Shown piece by piece: positions 20,637 to 30,550 of a stretch of DNA of 64,000 nt. The stretch's first letter is position 1; each line of letters begins with the position of its first letter. The stretch spans positions 2,666,001 to 2,730,000 of the forward strand of contig WOAB01000760.1 in assembly GCA_027886185.1 (NCBI GenBank), read 5' to 3'. Made by a program: the position numbers and the translations under genes. This DNA is from Rheum nobile (lineage: Eukaryota; Streptophyta; Magnoliopsida; Caryophyllales; Polygonaceae). The notes beneath the pieces were generated by a model. It worked only from the letters and a program-made list of their open reading frames with translations. It did not search any database and was not told the origin of the DNA.

Positions 20637-23600
20637 GAGTCAAAGTCTATGTGGTTCATGATCAAGCCGATGTTGTGCTGCCCCAGTGATGCCCGTGGGG
20701 ATGCCGTTATTTGCGTGGCCATGGAAAGGATTGTTTTAATGTAGTTTTAATGGTGTTTCTTAGTATTTTTCATGTTGTTTCTTATGTGTTTGGGTGTCTA
20801 CTTGGAAATTATTAAGGTTATGTGTTGTTTTGGACTGATAATAAGTAAGATCATTTGTCCTTATTCCTGCGTTTACTAGTTTTGACTATATTCATGCGTG
20901 TTCAGGACAAATATAACGTTTTCATAATTCATAAACTGATGTTCAGGGCAAACGCATTAACATTTCAGAGCAAAAACAACATCGAATATGTCAACATGCT
21001 TGTTCAGGACAAATATAACTTTTTTAGGACATATATTCTAATATATCAGAGCAATAACAACATATATAGTTTAATCCTTATTCAAGTCTCTCTACCAAGG
21101 TTCTCTTACAAGTTCCTTAAAATACTCCCAGGCTCTCTAGCAAAGTTCTTCAAATACTCCCACGCTCTCTCTTGCTTCTCTACAGACTCAATATTTGCCC
21201 TGACAACGTAATTATGGGCTTTGAAAACAACCATATATGGACTGACGTATATTGCTTGTTCTGTTTTTAAGATATATAGTTTTTTAGGGCTTATAGTTTT
21301 TCTCCCTCGCGCTTTGTTAATTGAAGTCAGAGCAATAACAACATATATAGTTTTTTCCTTATTCAAGTTTGTCAGGTTATATTGAAATAAGTGAATTCAT
21401 TTTCAATGCATATCCGATTTGACCCCTCTTAATTTTCACTAAAAGACCCTTACTTTCCCAAATCTTCTCTACCAAGTTTCTTCAAATACTCCCAGGCTCT
21501 CTACCAAGGTTCTTCAAATACTCTCACGCTCTCTACCAAGGTTCTTCAAATACTCTCATGCTCTCTTGGTTCTTCAAATACTCCCACTTTTCCAAATCTT
21601 CTCTACAGACTCCATATTCTGAAGCCATGGCCGCAGAGCATCAATTTGTCACTGGCGTGTACGCTGATGTATATGACCTTCTGCAAGCTGCAAGGGATGT
21701 TGTGGATCATCTTGGAGGTGGGTCATTGGTTTGTGGTCGGTATCGAGTTATCCCGCATCCTTTTTTGTACTGTGTTTGACGTACTTTGTGGTTGTTGCAG
21801 GGCGGATGATGAGCGAGGACGTCTTTCAGAGCTACTCTCGCGACGTTGTCGCGAGAGATTTGGAGTTGGATGCTTTGATTAAGGATTTGGTCCGCCTGAG
21901 GCGGGAGCTTGTTGTGCTGAATCCGGCAGGTGCTCAGACCGAAGAAGAACTGAGCCGGATAAAGCTCAGGTTCAGACTGGTAAGGTTTTTCTTGTATATT
22001 TTATTCCTATGTGCAAGTGACGTGCCTAAGATGCTTTGTTTTTTTGGCAGATTGAATGGGACGCCGTCTTCAATGACATCAACATAAAAAGGGTGTTGGA
22101 GCATGCTGAGTTCTTAAGGGGAGATCTGATGGCGTGCTATCTAGCTTGATGGGTGCATTTTTAATCTTCCCTCCTTTTGTATGAACTTTGCGATGCTAGT
22201 TATTTTTGGTATGTGTGGGGATGCCTTGCCAAGGGCACGTTTTTGTAAAGTTGAACAATGTAATCTCTGGATAATGTTTTCATAACAATGTAATCTCTTA
22301 GTATGTGTGGGGATGCGTTTATGATTTTTGACCATATGCAAGCATTTTCAGGACAAATACAACGTTTGCAGAGAACATGAACACAATGTCAGGACAAACT
22401 GTAGATGATTGTGTTTTAAAAACATGATTCAAAACATTCTAGGGTTCATATGAAGAATAATAGACTTCGCAGATGATTGTGTTTATAAGTTTATAGACTA
22501 AGGTTCAAATCCTATTAACTCAAATGGTAGAGCAGATGATTGTGTTTATGTATTAAGTTTATAGATGTAGGTTGTCAGGACGTATTAAAGGTTTATAGGT
22601 CGTGTTTTACTTTTACAGTGATATGGTCTTCACGCAGATGATCATGTCAGGACTTATACGTAGTTTTACTGGGTGCCTGGAGTTTTACAGTTACAGGTCG
22701 TGTTTTACTATTGTCAATTGGTTTTAAAAACATGATTCAAAACATTCTAGGGTTCATATGAAGAATAATAGACTATGCAGATGATTGTGTTTATGTATTA
22801 GGTTTTCGTCACGCAAATGATCATGCCAGGACATATACGTAGTTTTACAGGGTGTCCTAGAGTTTTACAGTTTGTTCTTGTGAGTTTTACAAAGATAAGA
22901 AGTAATCAACTCTTAAGCAAAGATTGAATTTATCAAGTTTATATCCCAGTCAAAAGGGAAACCCCCACAAAAAGAGGTGTGGTTTAAGACTATAGAGACT
23001 TAAACCATACATCTTTTCAAGCACTCAACAACAACAGACTCAATATTTACGCGACCACGTTTACCAGCATAAACGCCCAAAAAACACCAACATGGTGACA
23101 GTTCTAAACAAAAAAACACTAACCCATTCTCTTCCTATAATCCTTCGTCAGTCCTTCTCCTCCTACAGTACTGCTTGTTGTGGCCTAGGTTGCCGCAATA
23201 AGAACACCGCCTCTTCCTAGAATAGTTCCTCTCCCACGTCGCCCTGTATCGGTTAATACGTGGCCTTCCAAGAGGACGTTTTACTTTTGGTGCATAGCAT
23301 CTGATGGATGACACAGCTTCAGGAACTGACCATCGATTTGTGGGAGGAACAAGATGCACAGTTTCCTTGTAGACTTCTCTCACACAGTCATTCTTGAACA
23401 TGGGATGGACGAGATCAGTGAGTCGCACTCCCCTATCACTTGCAACCGCTATGGAATGAGCACATAGAACTTTATCAATCTGGAACATGTTACAATCACA
23501 TGTACGAGCATTAAGGTTCACCGAGTATCTCATAGTTCCTTGCATGACCTCTGCTTCAAACTGGCTAAGTCTTCGAACACTCATCTTAGTTGACCTTCTG

Positions 23601-24430
23601 TAGTTCACTTCTACCAGCGTGTACACAAAGGGTGACCAATATTGGTCCCATTTTGAAGCCGTTTCCCTTCTTTCACAAAACCATTTAGAAATGGTCTCAA
23701 GAATCGCATCAAACAGAGCAAGAATAGGCCACTGAAGCTGTGTTTTCCATAGGCCATTAAGACACTCGGCGTTGTTGCTTGTCATGATGTTAAACCGGTT
23801 CCCATGAAAATGCACCCTCGCCCAGTTTTTAACTCCAGCTTCTTTTAGATATTAACCAATCTTTGGAGATACAGCTGTTATTTGAGCAAACTGATGATTG
23901 AACTCAGCTACTGTGTAAGCCTGAGCGGCTTTTTTGAATATGCCGAAGAGGTCTTGCCTGCCAAACTTCCTCTTGAAGTTTTGGTATATGTGATATATGC
24001 AATATCCATGTTTGGCGAAATGATAGCTATTTCTCAAAGCCTTCCCAATGCTAACATGACGGTCAAACACGAAATACAACTCGGGATGATCAGGAACAAC
24101 AATCCTCAATTCACTGAAGAAAAATGACCATGCATCATCGTTCTCACTGTTAACAACGGCAACAGCAAGTAGATATATTTGGCTGTTTCCATCTTGTGCC
24201 GTAGCCAGGAGAAGTATCCCCTTGAACATGGCTGTCAGGTGAGTATCGTCAACTGATATTACCTACATACACAAAACTATGTTGTCAATAGTTGCCCTGA
24301 CAACGTGATGATATGCTTTGAAAACAACCATATATGGCCTGACTTATGATGCTTGTTCTGTTTGTCACACATGCAGTCATATAAGCGTTTGACCTGACAA
24401 AGTAACTATTTGTCCTGACAGTGACAACAA
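20637..24430. repeat. Tandem duplication, copy 2 (undeleted)
   Basis: This copy repeats 17522-20636 with the transposase C-terminal region retained (23128-23966). Matching landmarks include the gene A tail (20637), the GTTCAGGACAAATATAACG block (20903), the gene B start (21627), the tRNA-like words (about 22500) and the GACAGTTCTAAACAAAAAAA block (23097). Small indels separate the copies, so the duplication is not recent. Confidence 0.85.
21627..22149 (+). CDS. Gene B copy 2: unrecognised coiled-coil protein
   Basis: Three exons are inferred: 21627 to about 21735, 21801-21979 and 22051-22149, giving about 128 residues. The acceptors GCAG (21797-21800) and GGCAG (22046-22050) and donor GTAAGG (21980) are good; the exon 1 donor is uncertain (21733 or 21736). 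Exon 2 encodes RMMSEDVFQSYSRDVVARDL and a Leu/Arg-rich likely coiled coil; exon 3 encodes IEWDAVFNDINIKRVLEHAE and ends in TGA. No stop or frameshift is seen, unlike copy 1. The upstream block CAATGCATATCCGATTTGAC is shared with gene A. I do not recognise the family; its repeated presence suggests a MULE accessory gene. Confidence 0.55.
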
Positions 24431-26130
24431 TGGGACTGAAGACTAACCTTTTTCAGATGTGGCGCTGCCCTTATCCATGGACCTAAAGTCCAGAAGACAT
24501 ACTTGAAGCGTTGGTCAGCATCTCTGACTATTCTCGTGTATGTTCCCGGATTAGATTTCTCTAACATGTGCATGTAAGAGTACATTGCCGTGTAGCTATC
24601 CTCAGGTGTACCATGTGCCATGTTCTGGGCGAAGAGCCGCGCTCGATTGGCTTTGTAGTAGCTTGTCCTTATCCCATGCTCTAACATGAAATCCTGAATT
24701 TCTGAAGCACGAAGGCCTTTACGGCCATTTAAAAATCTGATATGTCACGAAGTGAATCTATAAATGCATTCATATTGGCCTTTGATAACAAAGATTGTTC
24801 AAAGGCAAGAAAAACATACTTGTGAAGTACTTTCTCGGCAATCAGCCGAGAAGTTGCTCCTTTGTGATGATTGTGGTTTACTCTCATGCCACATGTATGA
24901 TCCGCCACATATTGTCGCACCATAAACAAGGACGTTTTTAGATACAATGAGCCACGACAAACGACGGTGCATTTGTCCTCAACACACTCAACATCATAAT
25001 TGGACTTGTCGGACCTCTTCACACGCATCTCATAAAAAATTTCCATTGTCAGGGAAAAGAGTGCAGCTTTGAAATCTTCCTTACAATTGAAGATCTGACC
25101 AACCTTCATTGTTGGATATGAGGACTTGTTTTCTCATCTTCAACTAACATGTGTTGCATGTCCTCTCCGTTGGATAGTACCTCTTTTCAATCTCTCTAAG
25201 CATGTCTTCATCAACATCAATCTCTTCTTCTTGGTCCTCCTCTATTTGATCCTCATTGTGTGTTCCTTCATTGCCATTTATTTCCTCCCACACATCATCT
25301 AGACCAACAGTATTTACATCATCACCTGAAGCATACCCTAAACCATCACCACCATCAACACGATCATCATCACCTGATTGATAACAGCCCTCGTAATCAA
25401 TGCCATCTCCTATTTCATCCTCCAAATAATCTCCACTATTGGCATAATCAGTCATTTTCTCTTTTCCTTTGTTTCTTGATGTAGCAGCTTCAATGTCCTC
25501 ATCATCGCTGCTCAATGATATAATGTCTTCCAGTATCATGGGACACTTTCTCTTGTCTTTCCCCCTTACTTCTTCCCTTTTTAATCTCCTTAACTCTGCT
25601 TCGTTGTCAGCTTTAATAACTTTGTCGACTGACCTGACGTCAGTGTCGGGTGCTCTGTCTTTTTGAAAAAATGACCTGAAAAAGTCTCTATTGTCTTGGC
25701 TCTGAGTTGGTGGTGGAGCTGTTGGAGAAGGAAGAGTACGATGTTCAGCCCTTTCACTTCGAATCTCTTCCTTCTTTAAAAGGTTGGTGTACAGCTCAAT
25801 ATTCCACTCTGATGAATTTTCTCCACAGTTGTTCAAGAACTTGAACGCATCAAGATCGTCGTCGTCATTTATAAAGATCGGTGAAAGTTCTGGTTTATTT
25901 TGATAAACGTATTGCACAAACAACTTCTCTTCATCAAATGAATTATTCTCATTCCATTTGTTGCACAATGTAGCCAAGTCCATGTTAGGGGAAAGCAACA
26001 TGGCTTTCATTGTTCTATCACCCAGATACAACCACTTTTTCCCTTGTTGTTTCCATTCTCCGCCACTGATGAACTTTACATACACTACTTTCGTACCTAC
26101 AAATAAAGAAGGTTTTTGAACTTCACGCAT
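23135..26130 (-). pseudogene. MULE (MuDR-type) transposase, nearly complete
   Basis: Read on the reverse strand, the N-terminal part (25145-26130) carries an acidic low-complexity region. Next comes a MuDR-type DNA-binding domain (24729-25109, with KEDFKAALFSLTMEIFYEMR and HTCGMRVNHNHH). The catalytic core follows, with the first Asp in ISVDDTHLT near 24250 and the second in FDRHVSIGKAL. Then come a SWIM finger (CDCNMFQIDKVLCAH) and a CCHC knuckle (CSYCGNLGHNKQYC). An intron fits 24263-24447. Damage is slight: a TAA at 23852-23854, a one-base loss in a T-run near 24730, and a frame break near 25120-25144. It cuts and moves MULE DNA in the nucleus in intact relatives. Confidence 0.85.
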
Positions 26131-27289
26131 ACAGAGGGGAAAAATCGAATGTTTTTCATGAGAGTTTACTTACTCATTCAAGCTTTAATGGAGGGCGTCA
26201 GGTGCGAAATATCTCACGTGGAGTAAATGCTAGAGTCAAGTTGCTTTGAAGTTCTTCAGGAATATTCATAGATTTTTGTCACGCAGAGTGAGCTACGCTG
26301 GAGGGATTAAGGGTTGAAGGAGATGATTAATTTTGGAGGGAAACTTGCCCGTCAATTTTAATCAAGGTACAGTTCAAGGAGGCCATAGGAGGTTGATGTG
26401 ATGGGGCTGCCGCCGGGAGGGAGAAAGTGATTAAGGAGAGATTAAGGATTTTTTTTATCTTTTTTAGAGAAAATATTAGTCAACTTTTAAGGATATTTCA
26501 TTGAAAAGAAAAGTTAAATTCAACCTTCAACAATAACAATACTACCACAAAAAATATAAAAAATTGATACTTTTACAATATTTTTTAAAATATGATTTTT
26601 TTATAAGTTATTATTGAAAATATGATATTCTTGTCATTATGCCTAATTTTATCGTAAGTTGGGTAAATCAATTCAATCAGAATTTTCGATGGTGGCACCA
26701 ATTAACGAGGATTCTTGACTTTTCTGTTTCTTTTTGGAAGATATCGAGGTCGATGCACCGTCAAGAATGTTATTCCTCCCATGCCAAAAGTCCCAATTAA
26801 TTAAGCATATGTATAATTTTCCGGAGTACTATTATTTGATCATTCAGAATACGTATCAACTTGTCTAATTTTCCAACAAACAAGGGCGGCGAAAGGGGCA
26901 GGCAAATGGCCTGGTGTCACATACTGTTCGACGGTTAATTAAATATAGGCCATCTTACGTGCTAGATAGTTAAGGGTAAATGAATGATTATTTACAAATC
27001 AAACAACATAATTATCCACAATGTATGATTTTTAGAAACACGTTGTCTGGTCGTGAGTTTCATATAGTTTAATCAAGAGCAACAGATTTTAATATTAGTG
27101 ATAAAATATCAAAGTGGCATAAATGTGATCTGAGTTGAGATCTGATTGAGATCTGGTGAGGATGTGAAATAAGGAGAGGAAAGAGGATGTATGAGAGTTA
27201 TTGGATGAGAAGCAAATAGAGTGTCCATATCGATTTTCAAAAATTCGGTAAAAATTCGACACGGCCGAATTATTCGCGAAAAAGACGGT
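26131..27289. other. MULE flank and intergenic DNA, no gene seen
   Basis: The first ~330 bases may be the 5' leader and terminal region of the transposase gene. I could not find a matching terminal inverted repeat on the left side of the MULE complex, where LTR debris ends at about 12475. From about 26470 the sequence is AT-rich intergenic DNA without recognisable features. Confidence 0.5.
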
Positions 27290-27525
27290 TTCGCGTGCAT
27301 ACGAAGTGCAGATTTGTGTCATGCCAAATACATTATTGTGTGCATGTCAAATACACTACGGTATACACGTGAAATTCATTTTTGTGTGCATTCATATGAA
27401 ATGAATAAAATGTGTGCACATAAAACACGATTGTCTGCATGCAAAGTATACTATCGAGTGCGTGTAAAGTATACTACTGTATATATGTGAAAATGGCATG
27501 TTAGTGCATACTAAATGCAGAAGTG
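27290..27525. repeat. Degenerate GTGTGCATG...AAATACACTAC repeats
   Basis: About seven to eight diverged copies of a ~25-30-bp word containing GTGTGCATG(T/A)(C/A)AAATACACTAC follow one another. The frames here are repeat artefacts. Confidence 0.55.
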
Positions 27526-27556
27526 GGCATTTGAAGGCCCAACACATAATTCGCCT

Positions 27557-28078
27557 TTAGTTGGATTTCCCCTTACCTTTTCCTTTAGTCCCGTTAAGAG
27601 GAGCGGAGCGGGGTCGAGGCTGAAGGAGTGGCCGACGGCAAGTGAGATTGTAAGAATTGCTGGTTTCTGTTGCCGATAAAATTGGAAAAAAGCAAGCAGC
27701 GACGGCTTCGCGGCCTAGGGTATTGACAGCTTTTGACAATCGAAACTGGGTGCGAAGAATCGGCGCAGAGGATGGCTCGTCGGACACCTTCTTTAAGCAT
27801 TTACAGAGAAGGTTTGTTTTGTTGAGAGGAGGTTGGTTGAAGAGCATAAGAGTGTTTTTCTGAGTGAAGAGAGTTATTTCGAGTATATAGCGGAAAGAAA
27901 GAGCAGTTGGAAGCGAAGCATCAGTTGAAAGAAAAACCGAAGCATCCATGAAAGGAACGTGGAATTGATTTCGGTGATGTAGAGGAGATAGTGGAACATG
28001 AAAATCCATACGTGGCAGTAAATTAGAGTGCCAAATGTCAGTAAAAGAAAAGGCCAAGTGATAAAAAAATTTGTACAT
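27557..28078 (-). other. Open reading frame of unknown significance
   Basis: A 173-codon reverse frame is open, with a basic C-terminal end. A good donor-like AAAAG/GTAAGG lies near 27575 in another frame, so this could be a first exon of something, but no partner exon or domain is recognisable. Composition is somewhat richer in GC at 27590-27800 than its neighbours. I cannot assign a function and the frame may be chance. Confidence 0.25.
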
Positions 28079-28169
28079 CCCTTCCGTTTTAATATATTAG
28101 GGTAGATTACAATCTTATAAATAGATTTATACATGCATGCATAGTAGTTAGTCCTATTGGAAAATGTCA

Positions 28170-30420
28170 AATTGCTGGGAAAAAATTCGATTCAACCATC
28201 TAAAATTTAAGGTGAAAGTTCGTGTTTATTTTTCACTTTGTGGGTCTTTGAATCCTATTCCAATAAAATTCTCCATGCGTCAACTAGGTGAATATTTTAA
28301 AGTTCTTTTATATAAACGTGACAAAATAAAATTAAAAGTCCTTTCAAAAAAAATAAAAAGAAAAGAAAATGAGTTAATGAGTAGAGAGAATAGACATAAT
28401 CTATAATTCTATGATACATAAAAAAATTAACATTTTTTAACAATATATGCTAAAAAATATGCATGAATCTTAGTATATGCATACATTTTTACATGTATAT
28501 GTTTATCGCAAGTTCGAATTTATGCGCCTATTCTCACATGATCCGTCCTTTTAATATATGTATATTTTTAAAAAAGTTGCATACATACTAAATGCACTTG
28601 GATTTTTATACATGCATTTAAACACCCAAATTTTTGAAAATAAAATAAAATAAGTTTCTTAAAATAAATAAATTAATTAAAATTTGTCATATATATCACT
28701 ATTTTATTAATCATATACGTGCCCAACCTAAATCCTTCGACCAAAGACAAACTTACCTTTTTCCCATAAAAGTGAAATAATACGTAAGTTTAAGAAATAC
28801 GAAGCATAATGTAATGGAATATACATTGTATAATTCAACCATCTCAAGTAATCTTCCAATTATCAACCAAAAAAAGTAATCTTGCAATTCCAAATTAACA
28901 AATTACCGTATTTGATTATTCGATAAATATATATACGATTTTTTTAACTCATGTCTTTGTTACAAATTAATAAATATATATACGATTTTTTTAACTTATG
29001 TCTTTGTTATAAATTCTTATATTAGTTTCTTTTAAAGATTTTAAAAGTATTAATAGTATTTAAAATAACAGTTTTCAATACGATTTTTTTAGTCTATGTT
29101 CATTTATTGAATAATCACAAGAAATTTGTTTAGCAAGTTGGGTGACCTGGCTTTGGATAATTTTTTGGCATGATGATAAAGTATTGGTTAAGAGTTTGTT
29201 TGACAATTAACTTAATGATAAAGATTTTACTATATATAGATACTTATTTTCCTCTTTTTACATTTTTCATATCGATCTCCTAAATTTTAAAAATATTTTA
29301 TTTTTGAAAATTCATTAAAAAATTTTACAAGATGTATTTGAAAATGAATCTATAATATTTTTAGGGATGGAAACAATAAGTTTATATTTGAAGTCACTAA
29401 GGTAATTCAAATAAAAAGTTTATATTTTTTATAAAAAAATGATAACAAAATATACATTTAAAAACAAAATCATACAATTTTTAATCTTTATTTTATTATT
29501 TTAAAACATTGCATTAAATTATGTAAGATCCTTAAAATATAAAAAACATATAATCTTAAAATTAAGAACCACTTCTATAATTAATAAAAAAAATAACTGT
29601 GTCTTCCATGTGGAACTTACAACTTACAAGTTACAAGGCATCAACTTTCAAACAATGAAGTTTTTATTGTTTAAAAAAGAAAATTTTCAATACGAGACCT
29701 CACCGGGGCGCGCCCTTGTATTCCTCATCATATATCACTTAGCCTTTGTTTGGTTGAACATTAAAAATTAAATTCGTGATAATTTAGATATTTTTTAGAA
29801 ATTATAAATTATTGAAAATTAAGAAATTATGTTTAATTTAAAATTGTTGTTTTTATATTTACATAGAAAATAATAATATTTTTATTTAAAAATGCAGAAA
29901 GTGGATCTTACTTACCATTTTAAGATAAGTGTAATTTCTTTAATCGAAGGAATTATAACTTTCTAAAAAAAAAATCTCACATTTTATTTTTAAACCAAAC
30001 ACAATAAAAGAATTCAATTTTTTGGAAAGTGTATCACGAACCCAAACAAGGGCTTATAAGTTATAAGTCCTAAACCCCTTTTTCATGCTTCTCAAATTTT
30101 GCTTCAAATAACCGTAAGTTGCTCCACATAGAATTTGCAAATTTAAACGTGTACTTTTGAGTTGAGAATATACTTTTCAATCTTATTATACTTGACCTAA
30201 CAAATCAATGAAAATGACCAAAATTGTTGTGGGTAAATAATTGGGTTTGGATTATTCTAATATCCAATAAAATTATCGTGTCAATTTATTTCCTTAAGTT
30301 ACATACATTTTTCACAAGTCTAGATAAGGATGAAAAATATATCTCCAAGTTAATTAAGCACGGATATAATATAGCAAGTCAACTATAGAAAGCTATACTA
30401 CTTCAAATCTTCATCTCTTT
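28170..30420. other. AT-rich intergenic DNA with a 47-bp tandem duplication
   Basis: No gene is seen. Positions 28923-28969 are repeated at 28970-29016 (ATATATACGATTTTTTTAAC core). A Tourist-type MITE (29752-30053) is listed separately. The last ~150 bases should contain upstream control sequences of the transporter gene. Confidence 0.6.
29752..30053. mobile_element. Tourist-type (PIF/Harbinger) MITE
   Basis: A 302-bp element with terminal inverted repeats GCCTTTGTTTGGTT and AACCCAAACAAGGGC, flanked by the 3-bp direct repeat TTA (29749-29751 and 30054-30056). Both the TIR style and the TTA duplication fit PIF/Harbinger MITEs. It ends about 500 bases upstream of the transporter ATG. Confidence 0.75.
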
Positions 30421-30424
30421 TTTG

Positions 30425-30432
30425 TATAAATA
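30425..30432 (+). promoter_or_regulatory. TATA box of the transporter gene
   Basis: TATAAATA lies 119-126 bases before the ATG at 30551. The region between is C/A-rich and pyrimidine-rich with no ATG, as expected of a plant 5' UTR. Confidence 0.65.
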
Positions 30433-30550
30433 ACCCTCAAACCACTCCTACACATCCACAAGCGCATATATCTAACTCTCTAACAACATACACCAAATTT
30501 CCCTCCTACTTACAACTCCTAAATACATACAACACTAATTCACACCGGCC

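Noticed and set aside
25260..25484. His/Leu-rich plus-strand frame
   Set aside because: It is the antisense of the acidic Asp/Glu-rich segment of the MULE transposase.
12475..26470. Terminal inverted repeats of the multi-gene MULE
   Set aside because: I compared sequence near both limits by eye and found no convincing inverted match, so element boundaries are not claimed.
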